Shown: positions 35,543-45,108, numbered from the stretch's first letter. The stretch: DNA of 64,000 bases from Hyphomicrobiales bacterium (GCA_027484655.1 JAIXSM010000007.1:1-64000); one strand, 5' to 3'. Made by a program: numbers and translations. Notes: generated by a model not told the origin, from the letters alone.

Positions 35543-36646
35543 TTACTTGCCCCACACCTCTTCGGCGACTTCCACGCAGAAGCGCAGCTTGTCCCACTGC
35601 TGCTCTTCCGTGAGGGTGTTACCCTCTTCCGTCGAGGCGAAGCCGCACTGCGGCGACAGGTACAACTGATCGAGATCGGCGTACTTGGTCGCCTCCTCGA
35701 TGCGGCGCTTGATGGAGTCCTTGCTCTCCAGTTCGCCAGTCTTCGACGTGACAAGGCCAAGCACCACGAGCTTGTTCTTCGGCAGGTGGCGCAGGGGCGC
35801 GAGATCGCCGGAGCGATCGTTGTCCCACTCGAGGAAGTAGCCGTCGAGATTGATCTTGTTGAACATCAGGTCGGCGATGTGCTCGTAGCCGCCCGAGGCC
35901 ACGAACGTGGAGCGGAAATTGCCGCGGCACACGTGCATGGTGATGCGCATGTCGGCGGGGCGTCCCTCCAGCGCGGTGTTGAGCGCGTAGGCGTAGGCGC
36001 GCTCCAGCTCAGCCGGATTGTCGCCGCGCTCCTCCAGCATCTTGCGCTGGGCGGGATCGCAGAAATACGCCATCGAGCAGTCGTCGATCTGGAGATAGCG
36101 GCAGCCGGCGTCGTAAAAGCCCTTGATCGCTTGCGCGTAGGCGCGGCCGAGATCGGTCCAGAAGTCGTCCATGTTCGGATACACGGCGCGGTCGATGTTC
36201 TTCGAGCCGCCGCGATAGTGCAGCATCGACGGCGACGGGATCGTCATCTTCGGCGTGCGCTTCGTGTTCTCCTTGAGGAACTTGAAGTGCTCGATCTGCG
36301 GATGGCTCTTTGATCCCAGCTTGTCGTAGACGAACGGGGCTTCCGCCTTCGTGGTCACGCCCGCGAACTTGATGCCGCCGTCAACCTCGACGATCTTCAC
36401 GCCGTCCAACTGCGAAAGGAAGTCATAGTGCCACCAGGCGCGGCGGAACTCGCCGTCGGTGACGCTGTGAAGCCCCACCTCTTCCTGCTTGGCGATGATC
36501 TTGCGGATCTCCTCGTCCTCGACGGCCTTGAGAGCGGCGGCGTCGATCTCGCCGCGGGCCTTGCGCGCGCGGGCGTCCTTCAGCGCCGATGTGCGCAGGA
36601 TGGAGCCGACGTGGTCGGCGCGGAACGGGGGGATAGTGCGCTGCAT
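35543..36646 (-). CDS. MetE C-terminal-like (cobalamin-independent methionine synthase II family) protein
   Basis: A 367-residue TIM barrel similar to the catalytic half of MetE and to YxjG/YxjH. It begins RADHVGSILR, contains DGEFRRAWWHYDFL, and keeps the probable zinc ligands in HVCRGN and SPQCGFAS. It lacks the N-terminal half of MetE, so it likely uses a methyl donor other than the triglutamate folate, or breaks a methyl-thioether. It follows livF by only 36 bases on the same strand, which suggests that it processes whatever the transporter imports. Confidence 0.85.
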   Translation of the reverse strand: MQRTIPPFRADHVGSILRTSALKDARARKARGEIDAAALKAVEDEEIRKIIAKQEEVGLHSVTDGEFRRAWWHYDFLSQLDGVKIVEVDGGIKFAGVTTKAEAPFVYDKLGSKSHPQIEHFKFLKENTKRTPKMTIPSPSMLHYRGGSKNIDRAVYPNMDDFWTDLGRAYAQAIKGFYDAGCRYLQIDDCSMAYFCDPAQRKMLEERGDNPAELERAYAYALNTALEGRPADMRITMHVCRGNFRSTFVASGGYEHIADLMFNKINLDGYFLEWDNDRSGDLAPLRHLPKNKLVVLGLVTSKTGELESKDSIKRRIEEATKYADLDQLYLSPQCGFASTEEGNTLTEEQQWDKLRFCVEVAEEVWGK

Positions 36647-36682
36647 GGAATGCTCCAGAAAAAATGGTCGTTTGAAGATAGG

Positions 36683-37399
36683 TCAGGCGGCGGTTTTTTC
36701 CGCAACCCCAAGTAGCCGTGCGAGCGTTTCCTGATCCTGCGCCAAATCGGCGCTGGCGCCTGCGTACGCCACCTGCCCACGCTCAAGAATGATGGCGGAA
36801 TCGGTGAGCGGGAGGATCTTGCGCGCGCTCTGCTCGACGATGATCGCGGACATCTTCTCCTCGCGCACGATGCGGCGCAACGCAGCGAGCAATTCGTCTA
36901 TGATGATGGGCGCAAGCCCCTCAAGGGGCTCGTCGAGGAGCAGCAGCTTCGGATTTGTCGCCAGCGCGCGGGCGATGGCCAGCATCTGCTGTTCGCCGCC
37001 CGAGAGCTGGTTGCCCATGTTCTTGCGCCGCTCGGCCAGCCGCGGGAACATGCCGTACAGGCGCTCCAGCGTCCATGCGCCCGGCCGCATGATGGCGGTC
37101 AGGTTCTCGTCCACGGTGAGCGACTTGAAGATGTTGCGCTCCTGCGGCACCCAGCCGACGCCGCGGCGCGCACGCTCATCCGCCCGCAGGCGCGTCACGT
37201 CCTGCCCGTCAAAGAAAATCTTGCCGGCGCGCCAGCGGGTCAGGCCCACAATGGTGTTGATGAGCGTCGTCTTGCCGACGCCGTTGCGCCCAAGCAGCGC
37301 GAGGGCCGAGCCAGGCTCCAGCGACAGGGACACGCCGTGGAGCACCTGCGCCTCGCCGTACCCTGCGGCGACATTCTCAAGGCGAAGAATTTCAGCCAT
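36683..37399 (-). CDS. Branched-chain amino acid-type ABC transporter ATPase (LivF-like)
   Basis: A 238-residue ATPase with Walker A GRNGVGKTT, Q-loop VPQERNIF, signature LSGGEQQ and Walker B LLLLDEPLEGLAP. It starts at 37399 (MAEILRLENV), overlapping the end of the LivG-like gene by 8 bases. Longer in-frame readings upstream are inside that gene. It works with the LivG-like ATPase on the cytoplasmic face of the LivHM channel. Confidence 0.92.
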   Translation of the reverse strand: MAEILRLENVAAGYGEAQVLHGVSLSLEPGSALALLGRNGVGKTTLINTIVGLTRWRAGKIFFDGQDVTRLRADERARRGVGWVPQERNIFKSLTVDENLTAIMRPGAWTLERLYGMFPRLAERRKNMGNQLSGGEQQMLAIARALATNPKLLLLDEPLEGLAPIIIDELLAALRRIVREEKMSAIIVEQSARKILPLTDSAIILERGQVAYAGASADLAQDQETLARLLGVAEKTAA

Positions 37400-38162
37400 G
37401 GGCGATTTCCTCCTCACCCAGATAGACCTTGCGCACGCGCGGATCGCGGGCGATCTCGTCGCGCGTGCCTTCCACGAAAAGTGCGCCGTTGACCAGCACA
37501 GAGATTGTCTTCGCGAAACGGAAGACAAGGTCCATGTCGTGCTCGATGAGGATGAGCGACACGCTCTCGGGCAGCGCCGCCACCACATCGAGGATCTGGT
37601 CGCGCTCGCCCTCCGGCACGCCCGCCGCGGGCTCGTCCAGCAGCAGCACCTTGGGCTTCGAGGCAAGCGCGATGGCGATTTCCAGCAGGCGCTGGAGGCC
37701 GTAGGGCATGGAGCCCACCCGGTCATGCATCACGCCGCCGAGATTGAGGCGCTTGAGAAGCTCAGCCGCCTCATCCACCAGATCGGAACGCGCGCCGAGC
37801 TTGCGGAACCACGATTGGGCGGCGTTCTCGCGCTCGTTGATGGCGATGAGCACGCTCTTGATGGGCGAAAGATCCGGATAGAGCTGGTTGATCTGGAACG
37901 TACGCGCAAGGCCCGCCCGCGAGCGGTCGCGGACGGTCCAGTTGGTGACATCCTGCCCGTTGAGGATCACCTGACCGCTGGTCGCCGGCAGCACGCCCGA
38001 CAGGAGATTGACGAACGTGGTCTTGCCGGCGCCGTTTGGCCCGATGAGCGCATGGCGGGCGCCGGGGGGCAAGCTGAACGTCACGTTGTCGGTCGCGATG
38101 ATGCCGCCGAAGGCCTTCACCAGAGACTTCGTTTCAAGCACGGGGCTCGCAGACGCGCTCAT
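37392..38162 (-). CDS. Branched-chain amino acid-type ABC transporter ATPase (LivG-like)
   Basis: A 256-residue ATPase with Walker A GPNGAGKTT and LARTFQINQLYP. The LivG-specific signature region is replaced by VGSMPYGLQRLLEIA, and Walker B is LLLDEPAAGVPE. The normal LSGGQ is degenerate (MPYGLQ), which is common in LivG proteins of this group. Start overlaps the LivM-like stop by 4 bases. Confidence 0.92.
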   Translation of the reverse strand: MSASASPVLETKSLVKAFGGIIATDNVTFSLPPGARHALIGPNGAGKTTFVNLLSGVLPATSGQVILNGQDVTNWTVRDRSRAGLARTFQINQLYPDLSPIKSVLIAINERENAAQSWFRKLGARSDLVDEAAELLKRLNLGGVMHDRVGSMPYGLQRLLEIAIALASKPKVLLLDEPAAGVPEGERDQILDVVAALPESVSLILIEHDMDLVFRFAKTISVLVNGALFVEGTRDEIARDPRVRKVYLGEEEIAHG

Positions 38163-39238
38163 GGGCGGCCTCCGGTCTGGTCGTTGCGTCGGGAGGTCAG
38201 CTTCTCGCTCGCCGCCATCAGCATCCCGATGATGCCGCCGCGGACGAACAGAACCAGCAGGACAAGCACGAGGCCGACATAGAACAGCCAGTACTGCGGC
38301 GTGATGTTGCCCAGAAAATCCTGCATCACGCGGAACGCCACCGCGCCGACGAGACCGCCATACAGGAAGCCGGAGCCGCCAAAGATCAGGATCAGCAGCG
38401 CATCCGCCGAGCGATGGAACGCAGCCATGTCAGGCGAGACGAACTGGGTCGTCTGGGTGAGCATTCCACCCGAGATCCCGGCGATGGCCGCCGCAATCGT
38501 GTAGATCGACACAAGCCGCGCGTTGACCGGCATGCCGATGGTGCGCGCGCGCAGCGGGTTGCCCTTGATCGCCAGCAGCGAGAGGCCGTAGTTCGAGTTC
38601 ACGAGCCTGCGGCAGAACAGGAAGATCAGGAACGTCAGGATCAGTGAGTACCAGAACGCCGTGCGGCCAAAGAGATCAAAACTCCAGACGCCAAGCACGG
38701 GTGAGGACATGACGCCCTGAAGGCCGTCGCTGCCGCCGGTGATATCCTTGAACTTGATGACCATCTCTTCAAAGATCAGCGCCACGCCCAACGTCACCAT
38801 CAGGCGCGTGAGGTCGGACCCGCGCAACACGAGAAAGCTGGTCGCGAAGCCAACTGCGCCAGCGGCGAGACCGGCGACCGCAAGGCCCAGCAGCGGATCA
38901 CTGAGCGGCGCCACGCCCATGCCGGCCTTCGCCATGAGGCCGGCGGCGTAGGCGCCAATGCCGAAGAACGCGCCTTGCCCAAGAGTCACGAGCCCGGCGA
39001 AACCGAGCACCAGATCGATGGAGAGAGCCAGCAGCCCAAGGATGAAAATCTCGCTGATGAGCATCAGCTTCTTGGGAAACACCCAGAACGAAGCCGCGCA
39101 CGCGACCCAGAACAGAAGCTCCCACCAGCGCCAGCGGGAGTCGAGCAGCAGCCGGCGCGCGGGCGAAATCGCCGCAGCGGGCGCAGGAGACGGCGCAGGC
39201 GTTGCTGGCGCCAGGGCGTCCTTGTCGACGACGCTCAT
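38159..39238 (-). CDS. ABC transporter permease (LivM-like)
   Basis: A 359-residue permease with about nine hydrophobic segments. It shows the family motif GFAGLVTLGQGAFFGIGAYAAG after the first helices and the cytoplasmic loop LLAIKGNPLRARTIGMPV (EAA-like, contact with the ATPase). An Ala/Pro-rich N-terminal leader of 30 residues precedes the first TM. Coupled to the LivH-like gene by a 4-base overlap. Confidence 0.92.
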   Translation of the reverse strand: MSVVDKDALAPATPAPSPAPAAAISPARRLLLDSRWRWWELLFWVACAASFWVFPKKLMLISEIFILGLLALSIDLVLGFAGLVTLGQGAFFGIGAYAAGLMAKAGMGVAPLSDPLLGLAVAGLAAGAVGFATSFLVLRGSDLTRLMVTLGVALIFEEMVIKFKDITGGSDGLQGVMSSPVLGVWSFDLFGRTAFWYSLILTFLIFLFCRRLVNSNYGLSLLAIKGNPLRARTIGMPVNARLVSIYTIAAAIAGISGGMLTQTTQFVSPDMAAFHRSADALLILIFGGSGFLYGGLVGAVAFRVMQDFLGNITPQYWLFYVGLVLVLLVLFVRGGIIGMLMAASEKLTSRRNDQTGGRP

Positions 39239-40095
39239 CGACGCGTCCTCCTCGTGAACAGACCCTCAGGCCGGAAGATCAGCACCGCGACCATGATGGT
39301 GTAGATGATGAAGCCGCCAATGGCGGGCACGAAGTACTTGCCGCCCACGTCCGCAATGCCCAGCAGCAGCGAGGCGAAGAACGGGCCTGTGATCGTGGTG
39401 GCGCCGCCCACGGCGATCACGATCAGGAAGTAGATCATGTACTTCAGCGGGAAGAACGGATCCATGCTGAGGATCGACGCGCCCAGCGCCCCGCCCAGCC
39501 CCGCGAGGCCGGAGCCCACCGCGAAGGTCAGCGAGAAGATGCGCGTCACGTCGATGCCAAGCCCACGGGCCACACGCCCGTCATCCACCGAGGCGCGCAA
39601 CTGGCTGCCGAAGCGCGTGCGGGCGATGATGAACTGGAGGCCGACCGCCAGCACGCCGCACACCGCGATGACAAACAGGCGGTACACGCCAACCTGCGCG
39701 CCGAAAATCTCGACGCGGCCGCTGAGATAGGAAGGCAGGTTCACGATCTGCTGGCTGGCGCCCATGGCGTAGTCGACCGCGGCCATGGACATGAAGATGA
39801 GGCCAATGGAGAAGAGCACCTGGTCGAGATGCGTCTTGTCATAGAGGCGGCGGTAGAGCGTGCGCTCAAGGATAGCGCCCAGCGCTGCGGAGAACAGGAA
39901 GGCGGCCGGCAGGCACCACCAGAACGAGATGCCCATGCGGTTCATCATGACGACCGTGAGATAGCCGCCCGCCATGGCGAAGGCGCCATGGGCCAGATTG
40001 ACGAAGTTCATCAACCCGAGCGTGACGCAAAGCCCTACGGCCAGAATGAACAGCAGCATCCCGTAGGCCACGCCGTCGAACAAGATTGTCAGCAA
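39235..40095 (-). CDS. ABC transporter permease (LivH-like)
   Basis: A 286-residue permease beginning MLTILFDGVAYGMLLFILAVGL, with LGLMNFVNLAHGAFAMAGGY and the coupling loop LRASVDDGRVARGLGIDVTR. It is the second gene of the operon, separated from the binding-protein gene by a strong hairpin (40125-40149). Confidence 0.92.
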   Translation of the reverse strand: MLTILFDGVAYGMLLFILAVGLCVTLGLMNFVNLAHGAFAMAGGYLTVVMMNRMGISFWWCLPAAFLFSAALGAILERTLYRRLYDKTHLDQVLFSIGLIFMSMAAVDYAMGASQQIVNLPSYLSGRVEIFGAQVGVYRLFVIAVCGVLAVGLQFIIARTRFGSQLRASVDDGRVARGLGIDVTRIFSLTFAVGSGLAGLGGALGASILSMDPFFPLKYMIYFLIVIAVGGATTITGPFFASLLLGIADVGGKYFVPAIGGFIIYTIMVAVLIFRPEGLFTRRTRR

Positions 40096-40124
40096 GTTCC
40101 CCTCCCGTCCCCTGATGAACGAGA

Positions 40125-40149
40125 CCCTCGCGGCGGGGAGCCGCGAGGG
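40125..40149 (-). terminator. Intra-operon hairpin after the binding-protein gene
   Basis: A perfect 10-bp stem CCCTCGCGGC/GCCGCGAGGG around a 5-base loop lies between the binding-protein stop (40176) and the LivH-like start (40095). No T-run follows on the minus strand. It is therefore probably a partial terminator or RNA-stabilising structure that keeps binding-protein levels above permease levels, as is common in such operons. Confidence 0.6.
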
Positions 40150-40175
40150 CTTTGTGGACGAGTCGCTCCCTTCGC

Positions 40176-41360
40176 TTACTTGCGATAGGGATCCTTGACC
40201 TGGCGGACCACGTCGAACTCGATATTGTAGAGTTCGCCGTCGCGACGCTCAACCCGACGGATGTATACATCCTGCACCACGTCGCGCGTCTGCGGATCAA
40301 TGGACATGCGCCCGCGCGGGCTGTCCCACTCAAGGCCCCTCAGGGCGCCCATGATCTTGTCGCCGTCGGTCTCGCCATTGGTCTTGCGCAGCGCTTCGTA
40401 GATGGCGTGCATGCCGTCCCAACCGCCGACCGCGAAGAAGTTCGGGCGCTGGTTGTTGTTGGCCTTGCGGAACTCGGCGACGAAGCGCTTGTTCGCGTCG
40501 GAGCCGTGAGCCGCCGAGTAGAAGTGCGAGGTCAGAACGCCGAGCACGCTGTCGTCCATGCTGACAAGCTGCTCGTCCTCGGTGATGTCGCCGGGGCCGA
40601 TGATCTTCACGCCGCTCTTGGTCAGGCCGCGATCAACCACCTGGCGCATGAGCGGACCGGCCTGTGTGCCGGGCACGAACAGGAAGATCGCGTCAGGCTT
40701 CGCGTCGGCCGCGCGCTGCAGGAACGGCGCAAACTCGGGGTTGGCGAGCGGCGCGCGCAGCTGCGCCAGAACCTTGCCGCCCAGCTCGGTGAACTTTTCG
40801 GCGAAGGCCTTTTCGGAGTCGAGGCCCGGGCCGTAGTCGGTGACGAGGGTCACGGCCGTCTTCACGCCATTCTTGGCGGCCCACTCGGCCATGGGCATAG
40901 TCTGCTGCGGCAGCGTGAAGCTCACGCGCGCGAAGTAGGGCGACTGCGCCGTAATGATCGACGTGCCCGCCGTCATGATGATCGCGGGTGTCTTTGACTG
41001 GGTGATGACCGGCGCGACGGCCAGCGCCAGCGGCGTCAGGCTGAAGCCAGAAATGAACGCCACCTTCTCGTTGACGATCAGCTCCTGCGCGATGCGGCGG
41101 GTCTGGTCGGCGACGCCGGTGTCGTCGCGAACGATCACCTCAATCTTCTTGCCGGCCACGGTGTCGCCGTTGAGCGCCTGGTACAGGCGGATGCCCTGAA
41201 GCATCTGGCGCCCGGACGAGGCCTGCGGCCCAGTCATCGCGGCGATGAACCCGACCTTGACGGTCTGCTGCTGCGCCAACGCGGGCGCGGACGGGGCGAG
41301 GCCGGCGACCACCCCGGTCGCGAGGCTCGCGGCGCCCAAAAGCAATTGTCTGCGAAGCAT
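40176..41360 (-). CDS. ABC transporter substrate-binding protein (type I periplasmic, LivK-like)
   Basis: A 394-residue periplasmic-binding protein. It has a cleavable signal (LLLGAASLATGVVAGLAPSAPALAQ), then VKVGFIAAMTGPQASSGRQML typical of the family, and the ligand-region ITQSKTPAIIMTAGTS. The start is preceded by a strong GGGAGGA. It is the first gene of the operon with LivHMGF-like proteins and the MetE-like enzyme. The ligand is unknown; association with a MetE-like gene points to a sulfur or methylated compound rather than leucine, which is inference. Confidence 0.9.
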   Translation of the reverse strand: MLRRQLLLGAASLATGVVAGLAPSAPALAQQQTVKVGFIAAMTGPQASSGRQMLQGIRLYQALNGDTVAGKKIEVIVRDDTGVADQTRRIAQELIVNEKVAFISGFSLTPLALAVAPVITQSKTPAIIMTAGTSIITAQSPYFARVSFTLPQQTMPMAEWAAKNGVKTAVTLVTDYGPGLDSEKAFAEKFTELGGKVLAQLRAPLANPEFAPFLQRAADAKPDAIFLFVPGTQAGPLMRQVVDRGLTKSGVKIIGPGDITEDEQLVSMDDSVLGVLTSHFYSAAHGSDANKRFVAEFRKANNNQRPNFFAVGGWDGMHAIYEALRKTNGETDGDKIMGALRGLEWDSPRGRMSIDPQTRDVVQDVYIRRVERRDGELYNIEFDVVRQVKDPYRK

Positions 41361-41471
41361 TACATTCCTCCCTCGTCGCCTTGGTTTCGAGCCATTATGC
41401 GCTCGAAATGCCGTGATCCATGGACGATCCGACTTAAGCTTTGTACTTTTTCCCGCAACCCCGCAATCCGG

Positions 41472-42347
41472 CTAATCGCGATCCGCCGGACGCAGCACGG
41501 GCGGCTCAAGCGCGTGACGCGCCGCCTCGGTCGGGGGCAAGGCCTCGTTCCAGAGCTTGCCCACGTACCTCGCCCCCGTCACCGCGTCCGCCTCGCGCGA
41601 GCACAACCAGAGCAGCGGCGCGATCATGACGTCCGGCGCCAGCAGCACGCGGCCCGTGGCGGCGATGGCGGCGCGCCCGCGGGCGCTGACGAAATCCGTA
41701 TCGGCTGCGCCTCCCGGGATGAGAGAGTTCACCGTCACGCCCGTGCTGGCGAGGTCGCGGGCCCAGATTAGCGTTTCGGCCTCGATGGCCGCCTTCGTCA
41801 CGCCATAGGGCGAGTTGCCGCCGCGCTGCATGGTGGCGAGCGAGGTGGTGATGTTGATGATCCGTCCCCATCCGCGCTCAGCCATGACCGGCGCCGCACA
41901 GTGCGCCATAAAGAACGTGCCGGTGACGTTGACGGCGATCACGTCGGCCCACGCCTGCGGATCGGCCTCATGGAACAGGTAGGAACGCGTGGCCGGCGCC
42001 CGCTCGATGTGGGTTGGGCCGAGCGCCGCGTTGTTGACGAGAATATCCAGGCCCCCGAACGCTTCGACGGTTTGCGCCACCGCCGCGCGGCACGCTGCGA
42101 GGTCACGGATGTCGCCAGCCAGCGCCAGCGCGCGCCCGGCCCCGTCCTGCCCGGCGGCGGCATGGGCGGCGACGTTCGCCTCGTCGCCATCCATATCGAG
42201 AAAGACGACATCGGCGCCGGCGCGGCAGAGCGCGAACGCCATGACGCGCCCGAGCCCCCGCGCCGCGCCCGTGACGAGGGCGACGCGACCGGCCAGCGAA
42301 ATCTCCGCGAGGGTCTGCAAGGTCGCAGGGGTGGTGGAGTCAGACAC
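41472..42347 (-). CDS. Short-chain dehydrogenase/reductase (GTG start)
   Basis: A 291-residue classical SDR with the cofactor motif TGAARGLG, NNAALG, and catalytic Tyr/Lys in SPYGVTKAAIE. The initiator is GTG at 42347 (VSDSTTPATLQ), preceded by GGGAGCG and overlapping the end of the metallophosphoesterase gene by 8 bases. In-frame ATGs upstream are inside that gene. The substrate is unknown. The gene lies 111 bases upstream of the transporter operon on the same strand, so it could be linked to it. Confidence 0.85.
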   Translation of the reverse strand: MSDSTTPATLQTLAEISLAGRVALVTGAARGLGRVMAFALCRAGADVVFLDMDGDEANVAAHAAAGQDGAGRALALAGDIRDLAACRAAVAQTVEAFGGLDILVNNAALGPTHIERAPATRSYLFHEADPQAWADVIAVNVTGTFFMAHCAAPVMAERGWGRIINITTSLATMQRGGNSPYGVTKAAIEAETLIWARDLASTGVTVNSLIPGGAADTDFVSARGRAAIAATGRVLLAPDVMIAPLLWLCSREADAVTGARYVGKLWNEALPPTEAARHALEPPVLRPADRD

Positions 42348-43110
42348 TGTGCGCTCCCTGTGTTTGCGCTTGAACGTCTTCGGGCAGATTGAGCGGCGCG
42401 CGGGCGACATCCACGCCCGCAGGCCCCAGCCGGACCACGTTGACGGTGCCCGCATAATCCGGCGAGCCCGAATAGAACGCAGGAATCGCGCACGCGCCCA
42501 CGCGCACCGCCCGGTTCCAGTGGCCGAATGCGACGTAATCCGCAGCCGTCGCGGTGATCTCGTCGGCGCCCACCAGCCAGGACGGGCGCGCCCGCACGCT
42601 GCGGTCCGGCTGCGGCTCGTAATGCCCGTGGGCGAGCGCGATGCGCCAGCGTGCGCCCGTGCGCGGGGGCGGGGCGGCCAGCGGGTCCATATTCCCGTAA
42701 TGGCGATGCGCGCGACCCCACACCTCAAGATCCAGCGCGTCGTAGAGGATCGCTTCGTCGTGGGCAACGCCATGGGTGACGCCGAGGACGGCGAGATTGG
42801 GCGCCGCCCGCATGGCCGGATGATGGAACACGGCCTCCTCTACCGCGGGATCGTGATTGCCGGGCAAAATCACCACCGGGCCGCCAAACGCGATGATCGC
42901 CTCGGCCGTCTCCTCGATGAGGCGGGACGGCAAGCGGTGCGACTCGAACGTGTCGCCCACAAGCAGCGTCAGGTCCGCGCCCGCAGCCCGCGCGGCATCC
43001 AGCACCACGCGCAACGGGCCAACCCCGTCGCCGCCGAAGCGCCGCGCGTTGTACTCATGGTCCACATGCACGTCGGAGGTGTGAACCACGATGATGTCAT
43101 CACGCGTCAT
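42340..43110 (-). CDS. Metallophosphoesterase
   Basis: A 256-residue calcineurin-like phosphoesterase. The dimetal motifs are HTSDVHVDHEYN, VGDTFESHR, LPGNHDPA and the C-terminal ALAHGHYEPQP and VAFGHWNRAV. Substrate unknown. It is coupled to the SDR downstream and lies 12 bases after the TctC-type gene, so the three form one transcription unit. Confidence 0.85.
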   Translation of the reverse strand: MTRDDIIVVHTSDVHVDHEYNARRFGGDGVGPLRVVLDAARAAGADLTLLVGDTFESHRLPSRLIEETAEAIIAFGGPVVILPGNHDPAVEEAVFHHPAMRAAPNLAVLGVTHGVAHDEAILYDALDLEVWGRAHRHYGNMDPLAAPPPRTGARWRIALAHGHYEPQPDRSVRARPSWLVGADEITATAADYVAFGHWNRAVRVGACAIPAFYSGSPDYAGTVNVVRLGPAGVDVARAPLNLPEDVQAQTQGAHSV

Positions 43111-43122
43111 CGCGAGATCCGA

Positions 43123-44175
43123 TCAATAGAACTTCTCCATGATGACGTGCTTGATCTGCTTGCGCTGCTCGGCGCTCAGGCCATCGCCCAGAACATTGCG
43201 GATGAGCTTGCCGATCTCCTCCGGATCGCCGTAGAGCGCCGGCTGCTGCTTCAGTTCGAAGTCCTTGAGCGCCTCCGGGTCCGTGAGAATCTCCCGCGTC
43301 ACCCGCCGCAGGAACGCGAGGCGCTCCGGCGCCATGCCCGGCGGCACGATCAGCAGCCGCCCGATCTTGCGCACATCCTCGCGGAAGTCGAGCCACCACA
43401 GCGCTTCCTGATCGAGCTTCATGGCCTCGTAGATGGTGGGGACATCCGGCATGAGGCGGGAGCGTTCGCGCGCGGTCACCACCACGCCGCGCAACTGGCC
43501 GCCCTGGGCGTAACGGGAGGAGGAATCCTCCACCAGGATCGTGCCATCGACCTCGCCGCGGATGGCGGCCATGGCGAAATCGTTGGAGGACTTGTAGCCG
43601 ATGGTGATCTTGCACTGGATCTTCAGCGCGTGACAGAACACAGCGGACGTGTCCGACGCCGCATCCGTCTTGCCGTTGGCGCCGATCTGCAGCGGCTTTT
43701 GCTGGCGGTAGAGGTCGTCCACGCTCCTGTAGGGCGAGTTCGGATTGACGATGAGAACCCGCGGGGCGGTGTTGACGCGCGCGAGCAGGCCGTAGGCCTG
43801 GAGATCGAATCGCAGGGCAGTGTCGTCCACCAGTCTCGCGAGCACGGCGCCCTCGCCCGGCGCGAGCATGATGGTGAGCCCATCGGGCGCCGCCATGGCG
43901 GTGTGGTTCATGGCCGTCATCATGCCGGCCCCCGGTCGGGACTCGACAATCACGGTCGCGCCGAGCTTCTTCTCCAGATACGGCGCGAGCATCCGCGAAT
44001 AGAGATCGTAACCGGAGCCAGCCGCGCCCCCGTTAACAAGGCGCACCACCTTGCCCTTGTAAAACTCAAGGTTCGGATCCGCCGCGGCCGGCGCGACCCC
44101 CGCGACGATCCCGGCCAGCGCGACCGCACCCGCGATGTACGCCCGCCAGCGAACAGGCCAACGATCTTGCCACAT
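43123..44175 (-). CDS. TctC/Bug-type extracytoplasmic binding protein, orphan
   Basis: A 350-residue binding protein of the tripartite tricarboxylate transporter family. It has a signal peptide (AGAVALAGIVAGVAPAAA), followed by FYKGKVVRLVNGGAAGSGYDLYSR, VESRPGAGMMTA and a long C-terminal lobe. No TctA or TctB membrane genes are nearby, which is frequent for this expanded family. Ligand unknown. Confidence 0.85.
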   Translation of the reverse strand: MWQDRWPVRWRAYIAGAVALAGIVAGVAPAAADPNLEFYKGKVVRLVNGGAAGSGYDLYSRMLAPYLEKKLGATVIVESRPGAGMMTAMNHTAMAAPDGLTIMLAPGEGAVLARLVDDTALRFDLQAYGLLARVNTAPRVLIVNPNSPYRSVDDLYRQQKPLQIGANGKTDAASDTSAVFCHALKIQCKITIGYKSSNDFAMAAIRGEVDGTILVEDSSSRYAQGGQLRGVVVTARERSRLMPDVPTIYEAMKLDQEALWWLDFREDVRKIGRLLIVPPGMAPERLAFLRRVTREILTDPEALKDFELKQQPALYGDPEEIGKLIRNVLGDGLSAEQRKQIKHVIMEKFY

Positions 44176-44331
44176 GGATTCCCTCCCCCGGTCTTGCGCG
44201 CTCGTGCGCGCTTTGGCGTCAGGCTATTCGCACCCGGACGGGTCTGGCAAGCTGACCGGATTTCCAACGATTGCGCCCCCCGCCCCGGCGGCGCGCTGGC
44301 GCCTGCCGGGAGGACCGGCTAGGGTCCGCCC

Positions 44332-45108
44332 ATGAAGCGCTACACTGAGGAAGAACCCGTCTCGGCGGCGGCGACATGGAGCCGGCGACTCGCCCTGTTC
44401 TCCATGGCGCTCGTGGTCATCGCGGTTCTGCTGGTCCGAACCCGCGCCGCCGACGTAGCAGCCAGTGCGGCCGTGTTCGGCTTCGCGATTCTGGGGGCGT
44501 GCCTCGCCGTCCTGCTCGCGGGGACGGCGGCGGCGATCATCTGGCGAACGGGGCGCAGGGGCGTGTCATCATCGGTGCTCGGAGTTATCTTGGCGGCAGT
44601 CGTGCTCGCGTGGCCGGCGTGGCTGGCGGCGCAGGCCGTGCGCCTGCCGCTGCTCAACGACATCTCGACGGACATCGTCAATCCGCCCGGCTTTTCCCGG
44701 TCGGCCCGCGCGCTGGCGGCGCGCAATGGCCACGTGCCGGCGGAAATCCCCGGTGAGGACCGGCTGCCCCAGACGCGCGCCTATCCCAGGGTTCAGCCCA
44801 TCGCCATCGATCTCGACGGCGACGAGGCGTTCGCGCTCGTGCTCAGCGCCGTGGATGCGCTGGGCTGGCAACTCGTGGAACAGAACCCGCCAGGCGGGCG
44901 CATCGGCGACGGGCGCATCGAGGCGATCGACCGCACTCTCATCATGCGTTTTCCCGACGACATCACGATTCGCGTGCGGCCTCTCGCCGGGCAGACCCGC
45001 GTGGATGTGCGCTCGGTGTCGCGCTACGGGCGCCACGATTTTGGCGTCAACGCGCGGCGCATCGAACGCTTCGGCCGGCAGTTGCAGGAATTGCTCGACG
45101 CCCGGTGA
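44332..45108 (+). CDS. DUF1499 membrane protein
   Basis: A 258-residue protein. Three TM segments occupy the first 105 residues (LALFSMALVVIAVLLV, AVFGFAILGACLAVLLAGTAAAIIW, SSVLGVILAAVVLAWPAWLAA). The C-terminal DUF1499 domain has NDISTDIVNPPGF and FPDDITIRVRP, and ends with RRIERFGRQLQELL. Function of the domain is unknown. It is the last gene before the repeat-rich patch. Confidence 0.85.
   Translation: MKRYTEEEPVSAAATWSRRLALFSMALVVIAVLLVRTRAADVAASAAVFGFAILGACLAVLLAGTAAAIIWRTGRRGVSSSVLGVILAAVVLAWPAWLAAQAVRLPLLNDISTDIVNPPGFSRSARALAARNGHVPAEIPGEDRLPQTRAYPRVQPIAIDLDGDEAFALVLSAVDALGWQLVEQNPPGGRIGDGRIEAIDRTLIMRFPDDITIRVRPLAGQTRVDVRSVSRYGRHDFGVNARRIERFGRQLQELLDAR

Noticed and set aside
35543-36646. 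Truncated metE pseudogene
   Set aside because: The frame begins with a proper start and N-terminus of the stand-alone C-terminal family and keeps the zinc ligands, so it is a complete protein of a different subfamily.
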